Assembly: GCA_016165875.1 (NCBI GenBank) | Contig: JABBOT010000011.1 | Span: 14,773,808-14,837,807, forward strand | Direction of reading: 5' to 3' | Length of the DNA stretch: 64,000 nt | Source: Acanthopleura granulata | Lineage: Eukaryota; Mollusca; Polyplacophora; Chitonida; Chitonidae | Shown: positions 13,543 to 25,723 of the stretch, one piece after another | Numbering within the stretch: the stretch's first letter is position 1 | Layout of the letters: every line of letters starts with the position of its first letter | Program-made: the position numbers and the translations under genes | Notes under the pieces: generated by a model | Seen by the model: the letters and a program-made list of their open reading frames with translations, nothing else | The model's database searches: none | Told to the model about the DNA's origin: nothing

Positions 13543-15156
13543 AACTGAACGATATTCTAAGAAGCTAATATATATCCGAAAGAAATATCCGTATTTTTAC
13601 CACACCAACTCCGGTATTTCTCCGAGGGTTTTGACAATGTAGTCACTTTAGTGGCTAAACACCCGTAATAAGAGAAAGACGTGATCGGTGCGGGGTTCAC
13701 ATTTATAATTGTTTCCCACAATGATATGACCGGGTCTTTGACCTTTATTTTACAGCGAAAACACCTGGCAGCTTGTTACCATGCAAGCCTTTTTAATTTT
13801 AATTCGTAATTTCACGAAAACTTTATAACAGTATTTATATAGAAACTACTTTGAAACAAGGCGCAGAAGAATAAAACCCTTGCACGTACGCTTAAAAAAA
13901 AAAAAAGAAAGAAAGAAAGCAGTTCCATGCCTCTGCTTATAATCCTCCGTAGTGCAGCGTAATGACCCCTACGACTCTCACCAATGTGGTTCTCTGTATA
14001 AAGAGAGCACGCTGTCCCTAAAGAAGATGTGGCCATCATCACGAAGGAGAAACGGTTCGACACACGGTGAAAAAGGCGACATGGGTATATACGTACAGCT
14101 ATATCTACAGACGTAGCATCCTGAGCATCCAACCATCCATAGCATCCTTGCCTTAAGCGAACAGGAGCATCATAAGGCTCAGAAGCCTATTCCACAAAGC
14201 AATTTTTGACTTAAATCATTACGATTAAACTCAGTTTTACAGCTGATTTGATATACTGTAATTACTGGTTTTGACATTTATGTCAGTTCTGCCTAGGCAT
14301 TATGAATACATTCACCATACGTCCTTCAATGGCTTTATTTTAAAATTTCAAGAATGTTTAATCTTAATTAAGTTTCAAAGGTTTAAGATAAGGACAAAAT
14401 TTCTACATTGGTGGAATCGGTTCAAAACTTTCTGATACATGCAAACCTGTGCAAGAAAAAATCAACTAAAGACAGTGGCTCTGCTTTACCATTCAAACAC
14501 ATCATTTTTGACTGACATGGGTTATAGTGTATCCTCTCTTGATCAGTTGTACATGTATAGATGCGGAAAGGTTTTATTTTTGTTTCTTTTCAACATTTAA
14601 ACGTGACTTTTCAAACATTCCAAAACACTGTTATGAAAAAAAAAAACAGCGAATATTGTTCAAGAATAAATGTGTAACATTTAATCAAACAACTCACTAT
14701 CAATTTGTATATCCCTTTTTGTACATATATTCTTATTGATACCCAAATATGATTTTTTGGTTATAGGTCAGTTTTGTATTCTAGATGTCTGTTACCTGTT
14801 GCAAACATAAAATGATAGTTATCTTACTGACAACTTTATAAAACAGTTAAAATTATGGAACAGAGAAAATCAATTTACTTTTCTGTGGGGAATATTTATA
14901 GCAACTTTTACGCCATTAGGTCACATTACACTGTTTTAAGTTACATTAACGTATATATGTTATGCTCATTACTGTCATACACTTGGTATATCGGGTTGTT
15001 GGACTGAATAAACCAACTATGGTCACTTAGAAAATGTTACTTTTCATGGAACATGAGCCTGGAAAACGCCTAGGCCTAATTTGAACTTCACGGTTGGCCA
15101 CGCATGTAACTCTTTAGTAAGTGGAGGCAAGAAAAGACGTCCGCCGGGGAGTTGCT

Positions 15157-15186
15157 ATGGCGGGCCTTTCCCGCGGAAAACGGCTG
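15157..15186 (+). CDS. SET gene exon 1 (start codon)
   Basis: The ATG sits in a good context (gctATGG) after a short GC-rich leader (about 15138-15156), which is unusual in this AT-rich window. It encodes MAGLSRGKRL and ends at a GTCAGT donor in phase 0. The next two exons also begin in phase 0, so the basic leader runs straight on. The donor is not ideal and no TATA box is evident, so the start is inferred from context and phase. Confidence 0.5.
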
Positions 15187-16867
15187 GTCAGTATTTTGAC
15201 CTTTTATGTATTATTGAGCTTATTTTATGATTAGAAAATGACCCAAAGACAGATCTAGCATATACAACAGTTTAACTTCAGCGGACTGATATGAAAATGA
15301 GACTTGGTCTTGTATCTAAAGTTAAAGCGGAAAGGTAATGACACGTGACATGCTACATGTACAGTTCGATTACAGTTCCGTATCAGGAGTGGTTACGAGT
15401 CGCTTTTGTATAATCATGTAAATTAATGACATTTGGTTCATTTAAACCCTGTAAATCTTACTTCACTTTGAGGATCGATTTATTATGGGTAGTGTAATGT
15501 CCAATAAGACCGAATTTGACACTTCCTTGTTTCAGCTTTTGTAGACTAAAAATGTGTGGTGTTTACCCACGGTCACATGAGGGTATGTTGAAAAGTCCAT
15601 TTACCTTGCGAGCCACACTTTGAAGTGAAGGGATTTTCATGAAATTTTTATTTTTAAAAGGCCTTACATCCAGGCCTGTTGTTTTCTTGAAATTTAACCA
15701 CATACATCCACTCTTCAGTGGGTAATTCCGAACCACTGCGGTAACACGTTTAAACAGAGTGAATGACCTTGCACTTGCGGAAAATTTTAGCTTTAAAAAC
15801 CCTCCCTCAAAACGGATCACTATTACATAAAATTAATATTCAGACCTATAAAGTCAACTGAAATATTTTCTAGACGCCAGCTAGATCCAAATTGTGAAGA
15901 ATTTTCTTTCAAAAGAATGTTTGACTTGTGATTCAGAGGTGGTAAAAGTGGTTTGCAATGCCTACAGATTGGAGTTCAGTTAAATGAAACAATTTTCAAC
16001 AATTTCGGATATTTGGGGGCCTGGCCGAAAAAAAAGAGAAAAACTCCCACGCAATCTCTTTTGCAGTTGGAGTTTTTTTTGGCCTGCTTAAAAAAAAGAA
16101 AAACTCCCGCTGCAAAAGTGAATAAAAAAAAAACTGCACAGACAAAAAAGGAAAGTGCCATGTCCCTTTTACGGCTCCATAGTTTACTGAGGAGAGATGG
16201 ATCTTTTCAATCAGTCATACAAGTTTTAATCCATATCAGACTAGTTATATGCAGAAAAACTAAACCAATTGACCAATCACAGCCGACCTGCCAAACAAAC
16301 CTAAAAACACGTATTTAGGATGAACAGAACTCTGAGATTCAGGCGAAATGAGCTATTTGGTCATGGGTGAAATTTTAGGTTATGTATCCTACTATTAAAC
16401 ACCACTGTCATACAGCTGAAGTAATGCTAAGTACCCCAATCAACAAACCAAAGAAACAGTATCCCTTTGTTTTCTTACAGGATCTTCAGGCAACAAGTAA
16501 ATGATTAATATTTTGAAAGACAATGACAGAATATACTGTGTTGCCATAAGTTTACATCCAGCTGTAATATACCCAGTTCAGGCATGTGGTCAGTACTTGT
16601 TTATTTCTATGCTGACTTTGAAAGGAAGTCCATGGATTGGTGATTACTTTGCACATTATACAGTTTTGTAAGACATGCATTTTGTTTTTCGGGGCTAGTT
16701 ACTTTGAACGAGAAAAATAAACCCTACTGCCTACTCAGTTTTCATTCTGGCAGATTTTAACGTTTGTTTGGATTTATTGTTCTATAAAAAGAGAAGTTTT
16801 AATTTTTGGTGCACAAAGGTCTTCTTCTTTGTATGCATAACTTGAACCACACGAATTTCTCTGCAAC

Positions 16868-16884
16868 TGTCCCCCCCCCCCCCC
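16868..16884. repeat. Poly-C tract
   Basis: An uninterrupted run of C in the intron between SET gene exons 1 and 2. Similar shorter C-runs occur at 47089 and 62245. Such runs are error-prone in sequencing. Confidence 0.9.
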
Positions 16885-17120
16885 ATGTGTGTATATATCA
16901 TTGTATACCATTGACAATGGTACTATTAAATGTACCTGCTTAATATTAACCTGAAAACGGTTTTCGTATGAATACATATACTAGGTATATAGGGCTTTAA
17001 GTTCAGGTTTTGTAATATGTGAAAATATTTTAGCCCAAATTAGGTTACTAAAAAGGTGCCCAAAGTAAATAGGTGTAATTGACCCAGTTATAATGTCTTG
17101 TGCTTTTTTTTAAGCTGCAG

Positions 17121-17150
17121 GAGAGGCTGAAGAGGAAAGTAATTTCAAAG
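17121..17150 (+). CDS. SET gene exon 2 (30-nt micro-exon)
   Basis: It is bounded by a strong acceptor (T-run then agctgcag) and a perfect GTAAGT donor. It is 30 nt, phase 0 to 0, and encodes ERLKRKVISK, a basic decapeptide that extends the basic leader. In the other phase-symmetric frame (1 to 1) it would read GEAEEESNFK, so its use in this gene is likely but not proven. Confidence 0.5.
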
Positions 17151-17421
17151 GTAAGTGATTCAGTTTGTGTATTGGTATTAATTGTAGTTACAAACTGTCA
17201 TTTGGGTGTCTAATTAGTTAGTAATTAACAAAAAATGCCTTAATTAAAATAATATTGCTGTGAAACCCTTTTTTTTAACCAAATTGTAACTGCTGTGTTC
17301 AACTGAGGCACCCTTTTTCTCATTTATGCCTGCTCTTGAAACTTACAGAGATCTTTGTGCTCTGCTTCAAGCTATTTGATATGCAGTAGTGTCTTGTGCT
17401 CTTTGTGTGTCTTTAAAACAG

Positions 17422-17521
17422 CGTCCAAAACGTGTCTCCCCTCTAGACGATGCCAAGTTTTGGTGCGAAGCAGGCCTGGATAAGGATGGTTTCTGTGAGA
17501 AAAGGATCTCTGTGTCTGTTG
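17422..17521 (+). CDS. SET gene exon 3 (pre-SET segment)
   Basis: The acceptor follows a pyrimidine tract (ctttaaaacag) and the donor is G|GTAAGA. The exon is 100 nt, phase 0 to 1. It encodes RPKRVSPLDDAKFW, then CEAGLDKDGFCEKRI. The phase-1 end joins directly to the GCGIFAERDF start of the next exon. This supplies the short segment that precedes the SET core in KMT5A-like proteins. It lies just upstream of the 10.5-kb repeat, so it is single-copy in this window. Confidence 0.7.
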
Positions 17522-19930
17522 GTAAGATTTCATTGTGCATCAGTGTTTGGATTGTAGATCAATGTAATTAATGTGCATGCTGAACCGTGAAAGAATTGGT
17601 GTTTAGAACAGTTACTGAAGCCAACTTTACTGTTAATTGATCTAATATTTGTGTACTATTTGTGCTAATGTAAACAGTCATTCAGTTTTATTTAAGTCGA
17701 AGGCCCCTCGGCAAAGTGGTCTAAGTTGCTCACCTAATGATCACCTTAGCCTCTCAAACAAGGAGATCAGTTCTCTAATCCAGTTGGCGCCATATTTTCT
17801 CTGGTTTTATGTGGTATGCCCGCCAGTGGAGCTGGCTGTGGAGAGTTTATTCCACTGGATTCTCCCTGGTTCCCTCCCACAGTAATACACTGGCACAGCA
17901 GTCATATAACTGAATACTGCTTATCAACCAACCTTATTAAAGTTGCATGCAAATTAGATTATTTGCATGTAACGTCCAAAAGTCTGGTCCTGAGAACTTT
18001 ATTCCTGCATTATTCTGTCTATTGGCTGCTGGTCTATTTAGGTCAGTCAGAGACAGAGAGCGCAACTGGCCTTTGCTACAAGTGTGGCCTTAATTCAATT
18101 AGGTTTTAGACTTTTGCCATTGCAAACAACGTTTGTGCCTTAAATTTGGGTTAAAAATACCGTGTGAAGACTATTTTCTTCTGTTGAAGCTATAATCTTT
18201 ACGTACCAAATTTTTTATCAAATTCACATAGCAGTGTTCGTGGGAGCATAGAAACGTTGAGGCCACACAGAAAATATCAAAATGGGCGAACAGGGTAATG
18301 ATCCAGTTACTAAGTTTAATGGATACCCGTCAGGTGGTCATCGCGTTCAAAACCTATACTCAGTCCATCTTTGCATTTCAATAAACTCGCTTCACATTTC
18401 TGAACGTCAACTCCTTTGAACCGTTTTCAATGAGGTCCGAGCTAGTAGCACCCAAATTTACCAGCTTTGAAAATACAAGTTCTTTGGTATGTAGTTTGGG
18501 GTTGCATTAAGATGATTGGAGTTGTGCTTACAGACGGCAATGGAGATACGATAGTTTTCTGGAGGTTTTCATTGCCAAAGCTAAATAAAACGTCAGTTCT
18601 ACCCCGCTGTCAATTTGCGGGCCATGTACAAATATACACATTAAATAGAGATGACCCTTCTAACAACATCAAGTTTGTCCCACAACATACCGGCTGGTAC
18701 GTTTACATCCCCGAATGATATTCAGTCATGCTGTTTATTTCCGTAAATAAAATGATTTGATCTTGTATACTTGGTAGATTTGCTTTTATCATCAACGTAA
18801 TTTATAAAGAAGTGAATTGTCAGGATTTTCTTCAGTCGTCAAAAGTGGTATTTCACATAACGTACACAAATTACTTTTGTGATTACATTTTTCTTGCTTC
18901 AAACCCAAACACTGTGATGCCAGAAAGAGAAACATTGTGTGTCATGACGTTGCAATCAGAGCTCAGACGTATAGCGTCACAATACATATATAGTAAAATT
19001 TTACATTCGTAAGCACGTAACAATAGGACATGACCTCATTGAAATATCTAGGTCAGCTGCACTTTACTAAGCTGGCCGTTGATTGGTCTAAAATTCATGA
19101 GCTCTGCAGAGGGATTAAAAGAGATTGGCATCATAAAATATGCCGTTTTTTCACATTTTCTTTAGTTTTTAGGATAGAATAGGCTTTAACACCTTTGTCT
19201 TGGTAGTTGTTGTGTAACCTGATATCGCTGAATCTTGTTTCATACCTTGTCAAATCCCTCGAATGGTGTGCGTTCTCGGGATTTGACTCAGTCCTTTTTG
19301 GCCTGTAGATATGCTGCCTGATCTCTGCAACCTTGGAGTATTTACCCTGTACTGAAATATATGGGAATTTTCCGACACCTCTCAAAGCAAGGAGCCCACA
19401 GCCCACGAAAACGAGAGCATGGTCTTTGGTGTTATTGTTTCAACCTGTAGGAGACAATATCCAACGAAAGGGTTTCCTGTCAAGTGCTTGGAGATCAAAA
19501 TAGAAAGTGTAGCCTTAACATTTGGCATACTCACCTGTTTTATTATTTTTTTAAAGACGTTTTTTGGTTAATGCATATAGATGAAAAGCGTTGAGGTCTT
19601 CACTAAGCCAGCTTAACCCTACCTTATATATAGGGCCGGGGTCTATGGCATATGAAGCTTTTGATATTGATTAACGTAAGGGTTGATCTTTGGTCCCTGA
19701 AACTTTTTCTTGTACCATATATAAACTTATCGGAGGCTAGAATCTTCTTGTTTATTAAATTTGTGACACTGCTCTTGGTCGTCCACTATAGACCCCTTTA
19801 CAAGTCCATGAGCCGAGGTTATTATTTCTTTTAAAGGTCATGTTTCTGGTAGGTTATGTCTCACTTGCCATAAACCAGCTTTAGATGAGATCGGAGAAAT
19901 ACTCATTTAATATGTTATCTTCGTTTGCAG
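17522..19930. other. Intron 3 of the SET gene
   Basis: It contains a SINE (17701-17930) and the left edge of the 10.5-kb repeat (17787). Short open frames at 18467, 18812 and 19131 (minus) lack splice or start support. I see no other gene. Confidence 0.5.
17701..17930 (+). mobile_element. SINE with tRNA-like head, intron 3
   Basis: A-box-like AAAGTGGTCTAAGTTGCTC, a degenerate B-box region, then ggttccctcccacagtaata and gcagtcatataactgaatac, which are the aged body blocks. The 10.5-kb repeat begins inside this element at 17787, so copy 1 shows only its 3' part (1-145). Confidence 0.65.
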
Positions 19931-20108
19931 GATGTGGGATATTTGCAGAGAGAGATTTTCAGCAAGGGGAGTTTTTACTTGAGTACTTTGGAGAGAGGCG
20001 TGATAGAGAGTCTGCTGAGAAAAGATATGAGAAGTACGAAAGGCAAGGGCTTCACCATTACTATATCTGCCACTTCAGATTCCGAGGGAGAGAGATATGG
20101 CAAGACTT
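19931..20108 (+). CDS. SET gene exon 4 (SET domain, N-terminal half)
   Basis: It opens at tttgcag|GA in phase 1 and encodes GCGIFAERDFQQGEFLLEYF, then GERRDRESAEKRYEKYE and YYICHFRFRGREIWQD. The G-x-G-[VI]-F-A and LEY-x-GE motifs are standard for the first half of a SET domain, including the cofactor-binding loop. The only GT donor near the expected end (gactt|gtaaac) leaves phase 2, whereas exon 5 needs phase 0, so one base appears to be missing. Reading past the donor meets a stop at once. An identical exon lies at 2145-2322. Confidence 0.75.
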
Positions 20109-20427
20109 GTAAACATCCAGAGTGTAAATATTCTCTAGATAAAGGCACCATGGTAAAATTTCAAATGTTGTGAATTTACTTTAATTTGCTGGTATTTAAT
20201 CTCTCTCTGGGTCATCATGTTTGTATAGGCCCTGTTGCCAGCTGATCATTATGCTATAAAAGTTATTGGAATAGTAAGACCTTAGTTTTTATCTTCCTAT
20301 ATTACAAATTATGGAGAATATGGAAAAACCTTGATTAGAATTTGTAATTATTTGGCTGAATCTTGTAACATGGAAACTAATAAATTTCATTTTTTATTCT
20401 AAATTCTAAAATGTTGATGCTACACAG

Positions 20428-20606
20428 ACATTAGGACGCTTATGCAGATATGCTAATGATGCCCCTGAAAAACATGCAACAGCAGGATGAGGCTAATGGT
20501 GTTGAATGATTATCCTTGTCTATGCCTGTTCGCAAAGAAAATGAGAGGAAAAGGGGATGAAATCACGTATGATTATGGGGAGGATAACTTTCGGTGGAGA
20601 CAACAG
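20428..20606 (+). CDS. SET gene exon 5 (SET domain, C-terminal half, frame break)
   Basis: After the acceptor acacag it reads TLGRLCRYANDAPEK in one frame and then NSRMRLMVLNDYP, CLCLFAKKMRGKG and DEITYDYGEDNFRWRQQ in another. The switch falls in the run of five A at the EK codons (20469-20473). One extra A would restore a single frame, so this is a one-base loss in a homopolymer. YDYG and the WR that follows are typical of the end of the SET core in this group. The donor CAG|GTGAGT leaves phase 0, which matches the next exon. An identical exon lies at 2642-2820. Confidence 0.75.
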
Positions 20607-21164
20607 GTGAGTTCAGTATTTGTTTTATTATTGAAGTCTTATTCTTGATGTTGAAAATTGTGAAAATTCCTATTTTATTATGTGTCATAAAATCCTTGCC
20701 TTCACTATTTCTTTGATTTTATTTTATAAATTCAGTAAGTCTATCTATAGTTCTAGATAGCTCCTTAAACCTCTTTTTAACTTGTGAGGTACAGAGAATG
20801 GAGCAGATCCTTGCCCTTGGTGTACACCCGGCTAGATTCCTTAAAGCAAGAAATCAGAGATTTGTTTGCGTTACCTTCATTATGTAGCCACATGTAATAT
20901 AAGGCCTCAAAAATTACGCCCTGTGTTAAGCGGCTCTTGCATTTAGTACCAAACTGTGGAACTACTCTCCAGTTTTAGTCGTATGATTTATTACTCCATA
21001 TTCTGTGTACAAGTTAAAAGTTGTGTGAGGAGCTAATTGTCCCTAAAGCAAATTAGTCAACATATGTCTAATAAATTACTTAGAGCACACATCTGTATTT
21101 TTTTTAAGAACAGGTTTTATTAAAAAAAAAGAATTGTAGAACATGTTTATGTATGTATTTACAG

Positions 21165-21192
21165 ACATCAGATGATTTGATATCTGACAGTG
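21165..21192 (+). CDS. SET gene exon 6 (28-nt micro-exon)
   Basis: Acceptor atttacag and donor GTAAAG. It is 28 nt, phase 0 to 1, and encodes TSDDLISDS. The phases fit exon 5 on the left and exon 7 on the right, which is the main support. Duplicate at 3379-3406. Confidence 0.6.
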
Positions 21193-22723
21193 GTAAAGCA
21201 AAACAATGATTAGTTTATTGTTTTAATTGTTCTCTTTTACAATTTAATTTGATCCAAAATCTGAATTTACAAAGACTTTTATTTCCTTCTTTTTTTTTTT
21301 GGAACTGTTCTTGTTAATATTACCAGTACATGATTGTTCGTTAGCTTTCATTTTGTTTTTCTTTAGTTCTGTTTCTTCGATGAACTCAGTAGTTACTCTC
21401 CCTGGGCTTCATCCCCAGTCAGCTGGTGACAGCAGCTGGCAGCTTTGAAAACATCTTTGAACTGTTACTTTTTCCATTATATGAGCAAAATAAAATCAGA
21501 CAGATCAATACAATACACTTGTAATTAAGTCTAAAACTTAATTTATTGCTGTTTTTGATATGTGAACAGACAGAAACAAATGAAATAGTTAACAATCACA
21601 GCTACTTTCATGGCTGGTACAACACCTAAAACATGAAGATTTTTACAAAAAGTGCTTAAATATATTGAAATGATTTACTCCCGTGTCACTGGTAGAAATT
21701 CTCTTTCTTGCACTGCTTCAGTTTATTTTTGAATGAAACTTATGTTGAACGAAGAAGAGAATCCTGCGCTCATTACTGTCATGAAGTAGTGTTCTACCCT
21801 GATATACAGTCGGTGTAATTTTTGTTTTACATGGGATTTTGACATAATTTAAGTTTGAAAATTAAGTGTATTTCGTGGGTTTCCTGTCAAAGCTAACGTC
21901 CTGTCTGGATATCAAATATGACACGCGGTGGGACTTGCCTGGGATATAAAATATAACGAGCAAATTGTTTTGATATCTAATTACTGCTAAGTGTTGGTAT
22001 GATGAAACCTCTGCCCCTGGAGACTGATAAGTAGTATGAACAGCGCACAGGCATCAACATTTATAGGCCAGCTTACAATGCGGTGACTTGAAATCGCCAC
22101 CCAGCTTTCAAACATGGATGCTCACATCGTGATGCACTTTTGATTTAAAAGTTTGTTCAAAACTAGGAAAAATAAAGTGCAATTGGCAATGAAAATCACA
22201 TTTGACCAAGGGGAATGTTCCACTAGGCCTTTCTGTGCAAAATGAAGGTATAAATCGTTCAAATCTCGGATAGTATTTTCTGAATTATACTTTCTACTTC
22301 ATCATGAGCACATGTACAAATGTAAACAGTGACAATGATCATGACAGCTTTTTCTAGTGATAAAAAAAATCATTGCATACTGCAGAACTATTCAAAATAG
22401 TTAAATGGTTTCATAATAATAGCTTTATTTAATGATCAAGGCATTAGGAAATAATAAGATTATAGGACATCTGATGCCAAATTGATTGGGTTTTTTTTTT
22501 GTTGTTTATGACAAGTCTTTTAGAGTAAATTGCATGATGCCTAGAGACGCCTGTGCGAATGAGAAGGCCCTGTAGCACGACGTCCACAGACGTTCATGGT
22601 ACAGAGCAAATCTGTAATATTCTTACCAATGTCTGTTTTGAAGTGTTTTGTTTTAAATTTGCACATTTTATTTTTATTTAATTTGTATTGTAATTTTACA
22701 TAGATTATTAGATTCTTCTTATA

Positions 22724-22856
22724 GCTTCGGATGGTCGTGGGTTTCCCGTGGGCACTGCCTGGTTTCCTCCTACCGTAATGCTGGCCACCATCGTATAAGT
22801 GAAATATTCTTGCGTACGGTGTAAAACACCAATGAAATAAATATAAATAAAGAAAT
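22724..22856 (+). mobile_element. SINE 3' part (copy 2)
   Basis: Identical to 4938-5070, within the intron before the acidic exon at 22944. Confidence 0.75.
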
Positions 22857-22943
22857 CTTTTTGAATAGGAAGTATATTCAATAGATTGTAATAATTCAGA
22901 ATTTTATGTGTAATTTAATTTGATTTTATTTGTCTTGTTCAAG

Positions 22944-23015
22944 ATATTGATGAAAATCCATTCGATCTACCGCATTATCCTGTGGATCTGAAAGGAACAG
23001 ATGACAGTAACTCAT
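22944..23015 (+). CDS. SET gene exon 7 (acidic linker)
   Basis: Acceptor ttcaag and a strong GTGAGT donor. It is 72 nt, phase 1 to 1, and encodes DIDENPFDLPHYPVD then LKGTDDSNS, an acidic linker without a recognisable domain. Duplicate at 5158-5229. Confidence 0.65.
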
Positions 23016-23378
23016 GTGAGTATTGCTTGTGGTCAACAGTTTTTTAAATCATTGTCTAATAATTCTTTCACGTTAAGGCTTATGGGCCTTAAGTTATATT
23101 TTGAAATGTTTCAAAGAAACATATTTTTACCTGATATAAAATACATGGAGGTATTCTGACAGAGCTTGAGAGGCGGTGTCCACACACATTCAACCTGATG
23201 TGTGTAATACATGGGTTATAAAATCCCATGATTATGCTATGATTGCAGTGTGGTGTTTATTTCTTTGTCGCAAGTAATATCTAATATTTAAACAAGTAAT
23301 ATCAATTTAACAACTTACTTTCTAAATGTGCTGCCTAAATGTCTGCCTGTATGTTATGATGTCCTGATTTTGTTACAG

Positions 23379-23422
23379 ACACTGAAAAAGATGTTATGGG
23401 ACAAATAAATGCTGCGAATTAT
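23379..23422 (+). CDS. SET gene exon 8
   Basis: Acceptor gttacag and perfect GTAAGT donor. It is 44 nt, phase 1 to 0, and encodes YTEKDVMGQINAANY. The phase fits exon 7 and exon 9. Duplicate at 5593-5636. Confidence 0.6.
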
Positions 23423-25153
23423 GTAAGTACATGTAAGCTCCAGTTTTTTGGTGGTCTTCATCGTTGTAGGAACATATATTGTTTAAAAGCAAAAATCCAA
23501 CACCTGTAGCCCTTTCACTGGAGTGTTCTTTGAGGTTGAAAAAATTATAGTATGCAAAATGTTTGGGAGTGTGTGTAAGACATATAAGAAGCATTTAAAA
23601 GTTGCAGTTCTTTAAAGTTTAATGGGGCGGCCATTTTGAAAAATGACATCCTCATGCTTCGGAGAATTGAATTATAGCTGGTCTGAAAGATGATGACCAA
23701 CGCTCAGATTAAGCTTAATGCCCAGATCATTTAGAAGTGTCTCATATTCTACTAATTAGATAAACATTCACAGCACAGTTTGTATCTACCAATCAGGTGG
23801 GTTATCTTTTCACCAGTCCTACATATCAGGCATTCATAGAGGTCAGAATTTCACAAACTGAAATTCAAAAATTGAGTTTTTGGCAGGAGCTAAATTGAGT
23901 TTAAAAAATTTTTACTGACCAATGTGGAAACTGAATTGAGTTACATATTGGTTTACAAACCAATGCAATTTTTTTTTTTATATTGTGTAATTATCTGTAA
24001 ATTTCTATAAATATTCACTTCACAGTTTCACTTGTTTTCTGATTTTGAGAAGAACAGAAATATGACTTTTTCTGATAAACACTGATAGCATCCAGATTAC
24101 ATTTAAAGGTTGAGCAAGAATAATAAAGAACTTAAAAGTAGACCTTGATTCCAAACAATGCTAACAGTGTCCTATGTACAGGTGCTTTTCATTGAAAGAA
24201 TAAATTCAAAATCCTTTCTGCTGTTACATCTCTGTTTAAATATGCCCTACCTTAACGGAACAAAATCAAAAGTGAGCTACTTCTCTTGTTGAACCAAGCA
24301 TTTGAAAAAAACATCAACGTTTTTGTGCTTCTCTTCTTTTTTACTTCTGTGTGTTGTTTATCCAAGTCAGGGACAATTTTGCAGAAAGTTAGCGCCGTTT
24401 GTGTCCTCAAAACAAGGCATATTTATGACTTCCTATTTTCAATACAACAACAACATGAAGAGTGACGGCTACGATTCAAGTTCTGCCTTTTGAAATGAAT
24501 TGGTTTTGTCAAAGAGAAAAAATATTGTGCCATTCTCTTTTAAGATTCCGTTTTTTGAACTCAACTGGAGTATAGTTACATTCTTGTTGCTGAAATTGAG
24601 TCTTTTAATGAAAATATTAAGTTTCCAATCACAAAACTGAGTTTTAAACTCAAGTTTACAAACCGTATATCAATTCATAAATATGACGTGTATGAATCCC
24701 TGCAAACATGTCTGAAGTCGGTGCTCTGTTCAGTCGATTTCAGCTGATTGTAGCCTTACATTAAATGGCAAAATAAGATATTTATTTCATTGTATATGTA
24801 TTATTGTTATTGACCTAGTATGCAACTGAATTGACCTAGTATGTTCCCAAATGAAAAAGCTGTTGACCCTTGCCAAAGCAACTAGTTGTTATATACCCAT
24901 CTGCGAAAGTTACATACTGTATCTTCTTTATAATTCTGTGATGTGCAAAGAATTCCGCTTAACCTATTGATGTACGGTGCATGGCATTTGTTACTTCTTG
25001 AACAATGAAAATAACAAAATAAAACCCTAAATGAATTAATTGGTTTTTCCTTAATAGTCACCATATGCCAACTATCAAACAAGATGTTGTCACTGAAGTT
25101 TTTTCCTCCATGTTGTAAGTGTTAATATATAATTGTTTTCTTTTTCTGTACAG

Positions 25154-25211
25154 CCTCTTGGAGACTTCCTTAGGCATACTGAAGCAAACATGATGAAAAT
25201 TATTACATCAG
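25154..25211 (+). CDS. SET gene exon 9
   Basis: It has a good pyrimidine tract (tttctttttctgtacag). It is 58 nt, phase 0 to 1, and encodes PLGDFLRHTEANMMKIITS. The phase-1 end fits every mini-exon that follows. Duplicate at 7368-7425. Confidence 0.65.
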
Positions 25212-25677
25212 GTATTTTTGTCCTACTTCATGCACACTTTGAAAGTTGGTGACTGTATACATTGATTACGAACATTGGATCATTTTGTCATGGTCGACTC
25301 AATAGTTTCATTATACAGATACTTGTCCTCTTAAATGACAGTAAGACCATGTGTGTCGGATAATACAAAGTTTTAGAGTACTGGTAAATTAGGTTCCATT
25401 TTCTACCCTTGTCAACAATCTGGTTTTATCCAATTCTCAGAAGTTTAAAAGACAGTAATATGTCAATTGTGCTAGCTATCATTTCAGCAAATTAAACAAA
25501 GGGTACTTTAGGGGAGTTTATTTTAGGTACCACCTGATAACATTTTATTTACTTTTAAGTAAATTTATATGATTTCTACCTGTGAATTTAAATGCTTATC
25601 TTTCTCTTTTGTTAAGTGGTTGTATAATTTAATCTTTGTACATTAAACAGTTTATTAAACACATGTTACTCCTGCAG

Positions 25678-25723
25678 ATAAGCTTACTTCTGGGTCAGAA
25701 GACTACCGACGTTAGTGTTGACG
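25678..25723 (+). CDS. Mini-exon 1 of the array (46 nt, frame-shifted)
   Basis: This is the first and most diverged unit. It has a good acceptor (ctcctgcag) and GTGAGT donor but is 46 nt, not 45. It has one extra G in a GGG run compared with its sisters, so in phase 1 it hits a TAG. It must be skipped, or be a dead exon, or carry a base error. Duplicate at 7892-7937. Confidence 0.6.

Larger units (their letters stand above)
20607..25153. other. Introns between SET gene exons 5 and 9
   Basis: AT-rich intron sequence around the micro-exons at 21165, 22944 and 23379. It holds one SINE 3' part at 22724-22856. A 63-codon open frame at 24302 starts with a non-ATG codon and looks like a signal peptide by chance composition only. 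Nothing else is recognisable. Confidence 0.5.

Noticed and set aside
15953..16318. 121-codon lysine-rich frame resembling a nuclear localisation region
   Set aside because: The lysines come from A-runs in a short duplicated, partly palindromic stretch (16020-16150). The frame lies in an intron.
16481..16499. Possible micro-exon after ttttcttacag between SET gene exons 1 and 2
   Set aside because: Its phases do not fit the exons on either side, which already join in phase 0.
24302..24493. 63-codon frame with a signal-peptide-like start (also at 6516)
   Set aside because: Non-ATG start (TTG), no splice signals, no homologue I recognise, and it lies in an intron of the SET gene.
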